From positions 1,178,001 through 1,242,000 of the forward strand of contig NZ_CP080327.1 in the NCBI RefSeq assembly GCF_019443285.1: 64,000 bases of DNA. The letters are read 5' to 3'. Source of the DNA: Aquisediminimonas profunda (lineage in GTDB: Bacteria > Pseudomonadota > Alphaproteobacteria > Sphingomonadales > Sphingomonadaceae). The translations under genes were made by a program, and so were the position numbers. Below, piece by piece: positions 1 to 9,476 of the stretch (positions within the stretch are counted from its first letter, which is position 1; each line of letters begins with the position of its first letter). The notes under the pieces are model-generated. The model saw nothing but the letters and a program-made list of their open reading frames with translations, was not told where the DNA came from and searched no databases.

Positions 1-27
1 CATCTCATCTTCCATGTGGACAAGGAT

Positions 28-1200
28 TCAAAGAACCTCGAACAGACCAGCTGCTCCCATACCCCCGCCGACGCACATCGTTATGACGACGTTTTTGACT
101 CCCCGCCTTTTGCCCTCGATCAACGCGTGGCCAACCATTCGGGCTCCAGACATGCCATAGGGATGCCCGATCGAAATTGCGCCGCCGTTGACATTCAGCC
201 TTTCATCCGGAATGCCCAGCACGTCCTGGCAATAAAGGACCTGAACCGCGAATGCCTCGTTCAATTCCCATAGTCCGATATCGTCCATCCCCAGGCCAAA
301 GCGTCTGAGCAACTTGGGTACTGCGACGACCGGACCAATGCCCATCTCGTCTGGCTCCGTGCCCGCAACCTCCATGCCGACATAGCGCCCAAGCGGCGCC
401 AGACCTCTCCTCCCGGCGTCCTGGCTCGTCATGATGACACAAGCCGAGGCGCCATCGGACAATTGCGAGGCATTGCCGCCCGTGATGCAGCCGCCCTCCA
501 ATACGGCCTTCAATGCAGAAAGGCCCTGCAAATTTGTGTCGGGGCGGTTGCCCTCATCCTTCGACAGTGTGACTTCCTTGCTATAGGCTTCGCCCGTTTC
601 CTTGTCGGTCAAAAGCATTCTAGTTGTCACTGCCACGATTTCGGCATCAAACGCGCGGGCCTGTTGTGCTTTTGCAGTAAGCTGTTGCGAGCGCAGTCCG
701 TAGGCGTCTTGGCGCTCCCGCGAGATCCCGTAACGGTTTGCAACTGTCTCGGCAGTGTGCAGCATGGGCATGTAGATGTCTGGCACCATGGCACTCAATT
801 CCGGGTCGTGCGCGATCCTCAATTCGGGTGTTTGCACAAGTGAAATCGACTCGACGCCGCCGGCCACAACCACATCCATGCGATCGACAATGACCTGTTT
901 TGCGGCGGTCGCGATTGCCATGAGTCCCGAAGAACATTGACGGTCAATTGTCATGCCGGCAACCGAAACGGGCAGGCCCGCGCGAAGCGCTGCAGTCCGT
1001 CCGATCGTTTGCTGGGCAGCCTGGGGCATTGCGCATCCAATTAGTACGTCGTCAATCTCGGTCGGGTCTACCGCCGATCGCTCGACGGCTGCACGAATGG
1101 CATGCGCTGCCAGTGTAGGCGAGGGGGTTGCATTAAAAGCTCCGCGGTACGCGCGGCCTATGGGAGTCCTGGCGGTCGAAACGATCACTGCATCGCGCAT
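28..1200 (-). CDS. Thiolase (acetyl-CoA acetyltransferase / 3-ketoacyl-CoA thiolase)
   Basis: A 390-residue thiolase that would cleave a 3-ketoacyl-CoA, or condense two acyl-CoAs, at the end of a beta-oxidation-like route. The nucleophilic Cys89 lies in DRQCSSG, the catalytic His in [11 protein letters not shown], and the second active-site Cys in [10 protein letters not shown] near the C-terminus. Length is normal for the family. I start at the ATG giving MRDAVIV; an in-frame ATG four codons upstream (1212) is the alternative. The gene diverges from the TonB-dependent receptor at 1477, and a TGATGTCA operator-like site lies between them. Its first ~50 codons plus upstream DNA are repeated as a broken copy at 4432-4700. 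Substrate chain length cannot be told from the sequence. Confidence 0.93.
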   Translation of the reverse strand: MRDAVIVSTARTPIGRAYRGAFNATPSPTLAAHAIRAAVERSAVDPTEIDDVLIGCAMPQAAQQTIGRTAALRAGLPVSVAGMTIDRQCSSGLMAIATAAKQVIVDRMDVVVAGGVESISLVQTPELRIAHDPELSAMVPDIYMPMLHTAETVANRYGISRERQDAYGLRSQQLTAKAQQARAFDAEIVAVTTRMLLTDKETGEAYSKEVTLSKDEGNRPDTNLQGLSALKAVLEGGCITGGNASQLSDGASACVIMTSQDAGRRGLAPLGRYVGMEVAGTEPDEMGIGPVVAVPKLLRRFGLGMDDIGLWELNEAFAVQVLYCQDVLGIPDERLNVNGGAISIGHPYGMSGARMVGHALIEGKRRGVKNVVITMCVGGGMGAAGLFEVL

Positions 1201-1349
1201 GTTTAGCTCCATAACAAAGGGCGCGCTGAAACCTGGCTCAGCCTATTCGCAGTCTTTCCAGACCGAGACGAGTGCTGAGCGGCAGCTGGCGAAGCACCAG
1301 CCTACGTCACAGATCAAGCGCGGAAGGCGCCATTGAATTAAAATAAAAT

Positions 1350-1357
1350 TGATGTCA
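1350..1357. promoter_or_regulatory. TGAYRTCA operator-like site (TGATGTCA)
   Basis: This is one of a family of TGAYRTCA palindromes placed upstream of transcription units in the first 48 kb. It lies 120 bp upstream of the TonB-dependent receptor start (1477) and 150 bp upstream of the divergent thiolase start. The equivalent site is retained at 4727 in front of the duplicated receptor. Confidence 0.6.
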
Positions 1358-1476
1358 AATTTGATTTGATTCTGCCGTAAGATTGGATTAGATGCAAAAC
1401 ACGAGGATAGTAGGTATTGTGAAGCAAAAAGGCACTAAGTTCGACCAAGAAAGTGCGCGCTGAAGAAGGGGTTGAA

Positions 1477-3972
1477 ATGAACATAAAACGTGATGTCGTT
1501 TTTGTTAAAGCGAGGGCGCGAAATGTGGCTACCGCAACAATTCTGGCGCTGTCGGTGTCGACATTGGCAACGACCGCTTATGCTCAATCTGCTGCTCCCC
1601 CCTATGACAGTAAAGTCTCCGCGACCCCCGCAGTCGACGGGGAAATTATCGTCACGGCCCGACGTCGCGGTGAAGACATTGCCAAGGTTCCTACTACTGT
1701 TACTGCAATCGGCGCGGATGCGCTGCGGGAGCGCAGCATTGCCACGCAAGCTGATCTTCAGGCAGCTGTCCCGGGTCTTACGATCCGAGAGACGCAGACG
1801 AACAACAGCCTGACCTTCGCTATTCGCGGCCAGACAGTAGACTCATTTTCGGGTTCAGCGACGGCGGTTGTGAATTACGTCAACGAAGTTCCATTTACTG
1901 CAGGCGGTGTCGCATCCTATTTCGATCTGGAATCGATTCAGGTGCTCAAAGGGCCGCAAGGCACGTTATTCGGTCGTAACGCTACGGGTGGTGCCATTCT
2001 CACAGCAACCTCTCGACCGGGGGGCGAGTTGGGCGGTTACGTCCGGCTGGGAATCGGCAATTACGATGCGAAGACAGCGGAGTTTGCATTTAACGCTCCT
2101 CTTGTCCGTGACGCGATCCTATTGCGTGTCGCTGGCAAGCTCTCCCGTCGGGATGGTTACATCAAAAATGTCTTCAGCGCTCCCGTATACGGGGGGAACG
2201 ACAACAGCCGGCTTGGCGCACTTTATAGCGACGCGTTTCGTGTGTCGCTGCTTACCAAGCCAAGCGAGACATTCGAGAGCCTGACAGTCTTCCAGTATGA
2301 GCGGACCAAAGGTAACAATTCGGGCACTCGCATATACTCGTTCAATCGATGTGGAGATCGCGCGCCCGGAGGGCAGCTCCTCAATTGCTCAGTCCATTTC
2401 CTCTATGGCCCACAGATGGATCAGGCCTTTGGATTCCAGGGCGCATGGGCGGGCTACCTAGCTGTTCACCCGGGTGCAAATCCCGGTGGCATCGAGGGCG
2501 CGTTAAGCAAGCAGAATAATCAGCTCGGGTTTTGGGATGTAGACGATGATTCCCCGTCCATCCACCGCGGCCGTGATTGGTTTGTCACCAACACGAGCAC
2601 ACTTGAACTTGGTGATGACACCAAACTCAAGAACATAATTGGCTACAGCGAATCTCGCGCTGTGGATTCGAGCGGCCAGACAGGCGAGCCATTCTTGATC
2701 ATCACGAATTACGACGCAGGTCGTCCGCTTACTGATCCTGTCAACTCGCTTGGAAATACTGTGATTGGCAAGTCTTTCACGGAAGAAATTCAACTCCAGG
2801 GTAAGGTCGCAAGCATAGAATATATCGTCGGCGGCTTCTTGCAGAAAATCAACGGCACGACGATTTATCCCCAAAGCTATTTTGGTCTTGAGCCTTATGC
2901 TGCCCCGGCAGCGTCGACAGCACATTGGAAGTCCACGGAGAGCTCCAAGGCGATCTTTGCTCACGTCACCGTTGATCTGGGTGAAGTGGCGGGGCTCAAG
3001 GGCCTGAAGCTTAGCGCCGGCGGACGATATGCCTGGACGAAAATTACTGCACTTCACCAGCCGGGCAGCAATTTTTACCCGCTGACTACACCGCCGTTCA
3101 AAGACGACCGTGCGAGCTGGAACGTTGGTCTTGAATATCAGGCTGCGCCGTCGGTCATGTTCTACGCGACCGCTCGCGAAAGCTGGCGCGCGGGCGGTAT
3201 TAACGCCACCACGCGCCCCAGCGTGTTGGACACTAGTACAGGCACGCTTTACGCTAACCTAGACAAGTTCAAGTCCGAGGTAGCGCAGGATTTTGAAGTC
3301 GGTGCCAAGTTCAACGACCGCTTGAGTGGCATTCCGGTGCATGCCTATCTTTCAGCATATACAATGCGTGTCTCGAACGTCCAACGTGTGCTGTTTGTTG
3401 ACAACCCCTTCACCGCTGCAGTCGATGCGATCGGTATTACGGTCGGCGTACCTCGCGCAAGGATAAAGGGTGTCGAGCTTGATGTGGGCTTGAAGCCGGC
3501 AGACTTTCTGGAAGTGGGATTCAATGGTGCTTACACAAAGGCAAGGTACTCCCGAAACAAGGTTTCGGTTTTCGCAGCGTCTCCGTTCCAGCAGGACTTC
3601 TTCTACGGACCATATGCAGATACGCCCAAGTGGACGGGTTCTGCATATGCTGTACTGAGTCTGCCTATCCCAGAACACGTCGGTGCCTTGAAGTTGCGCG
3701 CGGACACCTACAAGCAGTCGAGCTTCTTTTTTTCGAACCTCGACAACACAATCAATCCGGGAAGCAAACTGCCGGGCTATTCCCTGACAAACTTTCGTCT
3801 CGATTGGACAAATGTCTTGGGTACAGGGCTCGGTCTTGGTGCCTGGATTAAGAATGCGTTCAATGAGGAGTATTACGTTGGTGGCCTGCCGCTTGGAACG
3901 GCGCTGGGTGTTAACTCGGCAAATGTCGGTCGGCCGCAAATGTATGGTATGGACCTGAGTTTGAAATTCTAG
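1477..3972 (+). CDS. TonB-dependent outer-membrane receptor (copy 1)
   Basis: An 831-residue outer-membrane receptor that imports a ligand using TonB/ExbBD energy. The order is a signal peptide ending near AYAQS, a TonB box (EIIVTAR), a plug domain with the typical VLKGPQGTLFGRNATGGA stretch, and a beta-barrel ending in an aromatic residue (SLKF). I choose the ATG at 1477 because GAAGGGG sits just upstream; an in-frame GTG at 1453 is possible. The promoter, leader and TonB-box region are nearly the same as in the receptor at 4857, but plug and barrel differ strongly. It is a candidate importer for the substrate of the surrounding catabolic locus. Confidence 0.93.
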   Translation: MNIKRDVVFVKARARNVATATILALSVSTLATTAYAQSAAPPYDSKVSATPAVDGEIIVTARRRGEDIAKVPTTVTAIGADALRERSIATQADLQAAVPGLTIRETQTNNSLTFAIRGQTVDSFSGSATAVVNYVNEVPFTAGGVASYFDLESIQVLKGPQGTLFGRNATGGAILTATSRPGGELGGYVRLGIGNYDAKTAEFAFNAPLVRDAILLRVAGKLSRRDGYIKNVFSAPVYGGNDNSRLGALYSDAFRVSLLTKPSETFESLTVFQYERTKGNNSGTRIYSFNRCGDRAPGGQLLNCSVHFLYGPQMDQAFGFQGAWAGYLAVHPGANPGGIEGALSKQNNQLGFWDVDDDSPSIHRGRDWFVTNTSTLELGDDTKLKNIIGYSESRAVDSSGQTGEPFLIITNYDAGRPLTDPVNSLGNTVIGKSFTEEIQLQGKVASIEYIVGGFLQKINGTTIYPQSYFGLEPYAAPAASTAHWKSTESSKAIFAHVTVDLGEVAGLKGLKLSAGGRYAWTKITALHQPGSNFYPLTTPPFKDDRASWNVGLEYQAAPSVMFYATARESWRAGGINATTRPSVLDTSTGTLYANLDKFKSEVAQDFEVGAKFNDRLSGIPVHAYLSAYTMRVSNVQRVLFVDNPFTAAVDAIGITVGVPRARIKGVELDVGLKPADFLEVGFNGAYTKARYSRNKVSVFAASPFQQDFFYGPYADTPKWTGSAYAVLSLPIPEHVGALKLRADTYKQSSFFFSNLDNTINPGSKLPGYSLTNFRLDWTNVLGTGLGLGAWIKNAFNEEYYVGGLPLGTALGVNSANVGRPQMYGMDLSLKF

Positions 3973-4102
3973 GCACTACTTGAGCAAGAGCCTGATACAA
4001 CGACGCTTCCGCCCTCTGGCGGTGCGATCGGGAGCGATTGGCGTCGATGGTCGGTCGGGTAAGAGCAGGGCACCCGAGACGACTAGGCACCGCGACCACA
4101 CA

Positions 4103-4435
4103 GGTGCGCGGAATGTGCTCCGTGACTTATGCGGCCAACTTCTGTAGCGCCGAGAGCTGGCCTAGACACCCGCAGAATTCGGAAAACAACGTCAATGCCA
4201 TTCTCCTCATCGAGATAAGGAAGGGCGTTGAAAAAATTGATGGAATTGCTGCGATGGATGGCGTCGATTATCTCTTCTTTGGGCCTGGTGATCTTTCCAA
4301 CGACATGGGCATTGATCTGCGGTTGGAAACCGAGAGGTTGAAACATGCGTGGGACAAGGCAAGCCATGCGGCACATTCGCGCGGCAAGCGGGTGTTTGGC
4401 GTCGGGTTCCTGGGCTTCGATGCGAACGCCGATCT
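4103..4435 (+). pseudogene. HpcH/HpaI aldolase remnant (internal fragment)
   Basis: The reading frame here encodes VRGMC.VTYAANFCS through KRVFGVGFLGFDANADL, closely matching the middle and C-terminal part of the intact aldolase at 7472-8233. The N-terminal half is missing and the C-terminus is cut after DANADL. At 4432-4435 (ATCT) it joins a copy of the 5' end of the thiolase. The ATCT is shared by both parents (8154-8157 and 1055-1058), which suggests a microhomology deletion. An open frame runs through the fusion but has no natural start or matching product, so I treat it as debris of a tandem duplication. Confidence 0.8.
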
Positions 4436-4700
4436 CGGTCGGGTCTACCGCCGTCGCTCGACGGCTGCACGAATGGCCTGCGCTGCCAGTGTAGGCGTGG
4501 GGGTCGCATTAAGAGCTCCGCGGTGCGCGCGACATATGGGAGTCCTCGCGGTCGAAACGATAACTGCGTCGCGCATGTTCAGCTCCATAACAAAGGGCGC
4601 GCTGAAATCTGGCTCAGCCTGTGCGCAGTCTTTCTAGACCGAGCCGAATGCAAAGCGGCAGCTGGCGAAGCTTCTAGGCTGCGTGGCAGATAACGCGCTG
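4436..4700 (-). pseudogene. Thiolase 5'-end remnant
   Basis: This segment repeats 1059-1335, that is, the first ~50 codons of the thiolase and its upstream leader, in the same minus-strand orientation. It has many substitutions and one lost base near 4450 (CCGATCGC in the intact gene, CCGTCGC here), so the frame is broken. The start-codon region (CGCGCATGTT) is still recognisable near 4571-4580. With the adjoining aldolase fragment it marks where a second thiolase-receptor-aldolase unit was collapsed. Confidence 0.8.
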
Positions 4701-4726
4701 AAGGCGTCATTGAATTAAAGTGAAGC

Positions 4727-4734
4727 TGATGTCA
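4727..4734. promoter_or_regulatory. TGAYRTCA operator-like site (TGATGTCA)
   Basis: The site lies 123 bp upstream of the second TonB-dependent receptor (4857), in the same relative place as the site at 1350 in front of the first. The flanking promoter DNA is also homologous, so the regulatory region was part of the tandem duplication and has been kept. Confidence 0.6.
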
Positions 4735-4856
4735 ATTTAGGTTTGATTCGGCCGTGAATATGGTTTAGACGCGGAATACGAGTTTTACAGCGCACTAGTT
4801 TTACGGAGACTCGAAATCCGAGTTTATGAATGCGCACTTTGGAAGAGGGGATAGCA

Positions 4857-7277
4857 ATGCATATCAAAAATGATGTCGTTTTTCGCCAAGCGAAGGCTAG
4901 TGATTTTGCTGTAGCAACAATTCTGGCGTTGTCGGTCTCGACATTGGCCACGTCGACATATGCCCAATCTGCTCCTCCGGCCGATGGGGGGAAAGTTGCC
5001 GCCACTCCGGCAGCTGATGGGGAAATCATTGTTACCGCTCGCAAGCAGAGCGAACGAATCTCCGACGTTCCGATCGCGATCCAGGCATTCTCCTCTAAGC
5101 AGATCGAGCTTTACGCCACGCAATCATTTGCTGGCCTTTCCGCGCAAGTGCCCGGGCTTGATGTCGCCAATGGTACCACTGCAGGAAACGTTAACATCAC
5201 ACTTCGGGGGATCGGCTCAGCCGGCAATGGTGCTGCGACACTTGATCAAGCAGTGGCAGTCAATCTGGATGGTCTACAGGTGGGTAAGGGCAATCTCCTA
5301 AGACTGGGCTTTCACGATATGGAGCGTATCGAGGTGCTCAAGGGACCTCAGGCGCTATTCTTCGGCAAGAACAGCCCGGGTGGCGTTGTTTCCCTCGTTT
5401 CCAAGGATCCGGGGTCCGATTTCGAAGCCAGCGTCAAGGCGGGCTATGAATTCTACGCCAAGCAAAAGTTCATCGAAGGCGTTGTCTCCGCGCCCCTCGC
5501 CGAAGGACTCGGCTTGCGTGTCGTTGGCTATTTGTCAGGGCAGGACGGCTGGTTCCGTAACCTTGCGCGCACTGCCACGCGCAAGAGCTTGGGGGACCGG
5601 GACGAATATTTTGTTCGTGGTACACTGCGCTATGATTCGGGCGGTGGCTTCGACAATACTCTGAAGGTTTCCTATGGCGGGTTCACCACGCACAGCGGCC
5701 TCTCCGGCGCAGCGCAGCGGTTTGCATGTCCTTTTGGCAGCGCAGCTATCGAGCCTTCACCACCGGCCATCTCCAATTGCAAGATTGATCGCTACATTGT
5801 CATAGGATACCCCAGTCCGGCATTTCAGGCTGGGAACCCGCTGATCCGGGATGGGCTTTTCCACAAGCAGAACCAGCTTGCGATCGTCAACAGCGCCAAT
5901 CTTGAAGTGGCACCGGAACTGTCGATTGCGTCGGTGTCCACATACTTTAAGTCGCGGGAGCAAAGCACGGACAACTTCCTGTACAGCGAACAGTCGCTGC
6001 TGATTGGCGGCAACATTGCGCATGACAAACAATTTACTCAGGAAGTACGGGCGACCTCTCATTATGACGGCCCGGTCAATTTCATGGCTGGCGGCTTTTA
6101 TCAACATGAAGACTATGATTCGCGCTACCCGGCCCTAGTGGATGTTGGGCTCTTTTCAGGTCCTCCGATTGGCGTTCCAGTCACACTGGCGGACAACAGG
6201 TTCCGGCAAAAGACTGAAGCCTATTCAGTATTCGGCCAATTGACATTTGCACTCGCACAGCAGGTCGATTTCGAAATAGGCGGTCGATACTCGCACGAGA
6301 AGAAATCAGTGACTGGCGAGGCGGTTACAGCGTCTGTATTCAATCCCGTTGCGGGGCCACTGGTTTTTCCAGTGCCTTCAAAGAGCTTCGACGATTTCTC
6401 GCCGCAGGCGACCCTGAGATACAAACCGTCGGATAACCTGATGATCTATGCTACTTACCGCACCGGATTCATTTCCGGCGGCTACAATCTAGTCCTCTCT
6501 TCTAATGAAAAGCCATTCTCTCAGGAAAAAGCTAAGGGTGGCGAAGCCGGAATGAAAGCAGCGTTGTTCAACCGGCAGGTGAGGTTTGACCTTGCAGCAT
6601 ATCACTACAAGTACTCCGGCGTGCAACTTGGTCAGTTTGATCCGGCAACGGTGTCGAATATCGTCACAAATGCGACGTCTGCAAAAAGTTATGGCGTAGA
6701 TGCTTCCTTACAGTTCAGCCCCCGCGCTGTGCCCGGGCTTTCGCTACGCGGTGCATTGTCCTGGAACCATGCACGATATGGGACATGGCTCGATTCGGGC
6801 TGCTACGCGGGACAATCTATTGCTGCCGGGTGTAATCTGAATCTTTTTAACGGCGCGTTCCAAAGTCAGGATTTGACTGGTCACCGGCTATTGCGTGCAT
6901 TCGATTGGGCGGGCAATATTGGCGCGACTTATGAGCGGCCCGTTGCCGACGGCATAGTAATGGGCGTGTCTGCAGATGCGGCATACAAGGGCGCCTATAA
7001 CCCGAATCCGCAGGAAGATCCTCGCGCTCGCCAAGCTCCTTCCTGGCTGTTGAACGGCAACTTCACCGTGCGTGCAGAGGACAATAGTTGGGAGGCGGCT
7101 CTGATCGGCCGCAATCTAACCAACAAGCTTCGCTTGAGCGACGCCAACGCGGTTACCTTCTCGGGATTTGGGACCGGCACCGCCAATTCTGTCCCCTCCG
7201 ATCTCGAGGGTGTGGTCACTGAGCCTCGCTCGGTGATGTTCCAGATCACGCTTCGCAACAAGCTTTTTCAGAGGTGA
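4857..7277 (+). CDS. TonB-dependent outer-membrane receptor (copy 2)
   Basis: An 806-residue TonB-dependent receptor. The signal peptide ends near TYAQS, followed by the TonB box EIIVTARK, a plug domain with VLKGPQALFFGKNSPGG, and a barrel containing typical receptor stretches such as YRTGFISGGYN. The ATG at 4857 follows GAAGAGGGG, and its N-terminus aligns with copy 1. After the TonB box the two sequences diverge, so they probably bind different ligands or forms of one ligand. The C-terminus (RNKLFQR) lacks the usual final aromatic residue. A TGATGTCA site lies just past the stop, followed by the aldolase gene. Confidence 0.93.
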   Translation: MHIKNDVVFRQAKASDFAVATILALSVSTLATSTYAQSAPPADGGKVAATPAADGEIIVTARKQSERISDVPIAIQAFSSKQIELYATQSFAGLSAQVPGLDVANGTTAGNVNITLRGIGSAGNGAATLDQAVAVNLDGLQVGKGNLLRLGFHDMERIEVLKGPQALFFGKNSPGGVVSLVSKDPGSDFEASVKAGYEFYAKQKFIEGVVSAPLAEGLGLRVVGYLSGQDGWFRNLARTATRKSLGDRDEYFVRGTLRYDSGGGFDNTLKVSYGGFTTHSGLSGAAQRFACPFGSAAIEPSPPAISNCKIDRYIVIGYPSPAFQAGNPLIRDGLFHKQNQLAIVNSANLEVAPELSIASVSTYFKSREQSTDNFLYSEQSLLIGGNIAHDKQFTQEVRATSHYDGPVNFMAGGFYQHEDYDSRYPALVDVGLFSGPPIGVPVTLADNRFRQKTEAYSVFGQLTFALAQQVDFEIGGRYSHEKKSVTGEAVTASVFNPVAGPLVFPVPSKSFDDFSPQATLRYKPSDNLMIYATYRTGFISGGYNLVLSSNEKPFSQEKAKGGEAGMKAALFNRQVRFDLAAYHYKYSGVQLGQFDPATVSNIVTNATSAKSYGVDASLQFSPRAVPGLSLRGALSWNHARYGTWLDSGCYAGQSIAAGCNLNLFNGAFQSQDLTGHRLLRAFDWAGNIGATYERPVADGIVMGVSADAAYKGAYNPNPQEDPRARQAPSWLLNGNFTVRAEDNSWEAALIGRNLTNKLRLSDANAVTFSGFGTGTANSVPSDLEGVVTEPRSVMFQITLRNKLFQR

Positions 7278-7281
7278 TTTC

Positions 7282-7289
7282 TGATGTCA
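7282..7289. promoter_or_regulatory. TGAYRTCA operator-like site (TGATGTCA)
   Basis: The site lies 5 bp after the receptor stop codon and 183 bp upstream of the aldolase start (7472). It fits control of the aldolase as a separate unit, although chance occurrence cannot be excluded for a single 8-mer. Confidence 0.45.
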
Positions 7290-7471
7290 TGGCCGGCCGG
7301 TAAATGCTGGTCGGCTAAGGACTTCGCCAATGAACCTTAGCCAACCAAGTGCTCGCTTTGGGGATTGGGTGAAGCAATTGTAGAAGCCAATATACACAGG
7401 CGCTGGTGACTTCCCTAAGCAATGCTATGGGCGTCAGGTTGGTGTATCTTTTCATCGCAAGGAGAGCACAA

Positions 7472-8233
7472 ATGACTGTCGGCGCGCGAATGAGGCTGAA
7501 TGAACTCATTAGCTCTGGAATAAGACCAATAGGAAGCTTCGTCAGCAGCACCGACCCGCAAACAACCGATATCTTGGCTGCCTGCGGATTCGACTTTGTC
7601 ATTATCGACCGGGAGCACGGCCCTCACGACAACTCCTCAGCGCTCGGACATATTCGTGCTGCCGAACATCGGGGCATTATTCCGTTCATAAGGGTGCTTG
7701 AGAACTCTCAGACACTTATTCAGGCCGCGCTCGACCTGGGCGCTCATGGTGTGCTCATCCCGAAGATCGAAACCGCGGAACAGGCGCGTCGTGCAGTCGA
7801 AGCGAGCCTTTACGCGCCAAAAGGGGTGCGTGGTATGTGTTCTGCGACATATGCGGCCAACTTCTGTAGCCCTGAGAGTTGGCCTGAACACCAGCGGAAT
7901 TCGGACAGCAACGCCATTGCAATTCCCCTTATCGAGACAAGGAAGGGCGTTGAAAACATTAATGAAATTGCTGCGGTGGATGGCGTCGATTATCTCTTCT
8001 TTGGGCCCGGTGACCTTTCCAACGACATGGGCATAGATCTGCGGTCAGAACCCGAGAAGTTGAAGCCTGCCTGGGACAAGGTAAGCCATGCGGCACATTC
8101 ACGCGGCAAGCGGGTTTTTGGTGTGGGGTTCCTGGGTTTCGATGCGAACGCCGATCTGTTGGCAGGAACTGCCGATTTGCTTTTGCTCCAATCTTCAGCA
8201 GCGCAGCTAGTCAGGGAAGCCCGGGGCAAGTAA
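7472..8233 (+). CDS. HpcH/HpaI-type class II aldolase
   Basis: A 253-residue member of the HpcH/HpaI aldolase / citrate lyase beta family, enzymes that reversibly cleave 4-hydroxy-2-oxo acids to pyruvate (or a related keto acid) and an aldehyde using a divalent metal. Family motifs are IDREHGPHD, IPKIETAEQARRAV and YLFFGPGDLSNDMG. The start at 7472 is set by AAGGAG seven bases upstream; 22 further upstream codons in frame look unnatural. A damaged partial copy lies at 4103-4435. It probably acts late in the pathway, releasing a keto acid. The substrate is unknown. Confidence 0.88.
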   Translation: MTVGARMRLNELISSGIRPIGSFVSSTDPQTTDILAACGFDFVIIDREHGPHDNSSALGHIRAAEHRGIIPFIRVLENSQTLIQAALDLGAHGVLIPKIETAEQARRAVEASLYAPKGVRGMCSATYAANFCSPESWPEHQRNSDSNAIAIPLIETRKGVENINEIAAVDGVDYLFFGPGDLSNDMGIDLRSEPEKLKPAWDKVSHAAHSRGKRVFGVGFLGFDANADLLAGTADLLLLQSSAAQLVREARGK

Positions 8234-8274
8234 GAACTAGTGCCGGGAGCCGTTAGCATTTGGTGAGATTTCAT

Positions 8275-8354
8275 ATCCAGCATGCGGACGTCGTCGATAA
8301 CCCCTTTGCAAACTGCGCGAGACCCAGAAAAAGCGTCTACCGGTCATGCTGGAT
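8275..8354. repeat. Inverted repeat between convergent genes
   Basis: ATCCAGCATG at 8275-8284 is exactly inverted at 8345-8354. It sits between the convergent aldolase and cupin genes. The loop is about 60 bp and there is no T-tract, so a terminator role is only a guess. Confidence 0.3.
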
Positions 8355-8480
8355 CGGTACTCCCAGGACGGCTCATATCCAAGACCGACGGCTAATGTTA
8401 CCCTGAGCGCAAATTGGCAGTTGCCGCTTGGATAAAGTGGATTCAACCTGACTAACGAGGGTTTGCAGCTTTCCACCTTC

Positions 8481-9029
8481 TCAAACTGCCGGGAATCTTG
8501 AGACGTCCTGATTCACCCCGATGAATACAAGAAGCATTGTTGCCGGTTCGTCGCCTTCATTGAGCCAGGCATGTTGCGTGCCACATTGCACGAGGCAATC
8601 GCCGGCGCGGAGTACTTTGCGTTCCCCGCTGTCGAGAATTAGCGTCAGCTCTCCCGAAATGACGTATTCAAGATCGACGGTCGCGGTCGCATGCATTCCC
8701 CCAGAGCCGGACACGGCTTCCCCGATGCCCGGTGTCAATCTTTCTGTTTCTGCATGGGCTGCCGGGTCGTCGGTAAGCTGGTGTGGGCTGGCTTTTGCGG
8801 GATAAGTGAAAATGATAAAGCGAAAGCCTGACGCATCCTTGGGGAAGAAGCGCAATCCTTCTGCAGGCTTGCCATCATAAGGGACTGTCAGCTGCTGATC
8901 ACTGCCGAATATCTGGATGATGTCGGTTCCCAGTGTTGGAGGAGTAACCGCTTCAATTTCTTCGTCTGCCGTAAACCTCGACACGCCCTTTTCGTCGATC
9001 CCCGCAATCACTCGCCTAAGCTTTTTCAT
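8481..9029 (-). CDS. Cupin-domain protein
   Basis: A 182-residue protein with one C-terminal cupin barrel. The first motif region is HATATVDLEYVISGELTLIL and the second is GDCLVQCGTQHAWLN, with a metal-type His. The N-terminal ~90 residues carry no domain I recognise. Similar small cupins are found in aromatic and steroid-type catabolic clusters, where their reaction is often unknown. It is transcribed away from the tannase-like gene, and the shared 447-bp intergenic region contains a TGATGTCA site. Dioxygenase, isomerase and ligand-binding roles are all possible. Confidence 0.8.
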   Translation of the reverse strand: MKKLRRVIAGIDEKGVSRFTADEEIEAVTPPTLGTDIIQIFGSDQQLTVPYDGKPAEGLRFFPKDASGFRFIIFTYPAKASPHQLTDDPAAHAETERLTPGIGEAVSGSGGMHATATVDLEYVISGELTLILDSGERKVLRAGDCLVQCGTQHAWLNEGDEPATMLLVFIGVNQDVSRFPAV

Positions 9030-9223
9030 CTGATCTTACTCCAATTTGCCGGTGGATGCCAAGGCAAGCCTCAGCAAGGTTCCGGATACTCATTTTCATC
9101 AAGCAACAGAATTGCCATAGGCAAACCTTCGTTGACTTGAACGCCGTTCTTCTGCCTGAAATAGTTATCCGGAGCATTCTTTGCAGGCTAATCCATCCCT
9201 TCGGCCTTGCCAAGATTAAAAAA

Positions 9224-9231
9224 TGATGTCA
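9224..9231. promoter_or_regulatory. TGAYRTCA operator-like site (TGATGTCA)
   Basis: The site lies between the divergent cupin (start 9029) and tannase-like gene (start 9477), about 195 bp and 246 bp from their starts. Confidence 0.5.
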
Positions 9232-9410
9232 GATTCTCTTCATTTGATGCTTGTTGGGTTGGGTTTTCGAATCCGGGCCAGCGAGATTGACGGGGCAGGA
9301 GGGTAAGCACGCAACATCAGGACTTGGCGGTTCTGCTTCGGGGTTGCCGCCGGTAGTTCATCGGCGAGGCCATCGATGCGCTAAGGGCAGGTATGGTGTG
9401 TTTGAATTGT

Positions 9411-9440
9411 TTTGAATTCAAATGCTGCCGCAATTGCGGC
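9411..9440. promoter_or_regulatory. Two adjacent perfect palindromes upstream of tannase-like gene
   Basis: TTTGAATTCAAA (9411-9422) and GCCGCAATTGCGGC (9427-9440) are both perfect dyads, 4 bp apart, ending 36 bp before the start codon. They could be operators or a leader hairpin specific to this gene. Confidence 0.4.
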
Positions 9441-9476
9441 GAAGTTCCAACCGTTAGAGGAAGGCTCGTAATAAGT

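Larger units (their letters stand above)
9030..9476. other. Divergent intergenic region, cupin / tannase-like gene
   Basis: 447 bp with no convincing gene; the minus-strand 65-codon frame at 9016-9213 overlaps the cupin start and has no family character. It holds the TGATGTCA site at 9224 and two adjacent perfect palindromes at 9411-9440. Confidence 0.6.

Noticed and set aside
4038-4637. 199-codon open frame joining aldolase-like and other sequence
   Set aside because: The second half is thiolase 5' DNA read on the opposite strand; the fusion has no natural start or family and is better explained as a duplication scar.
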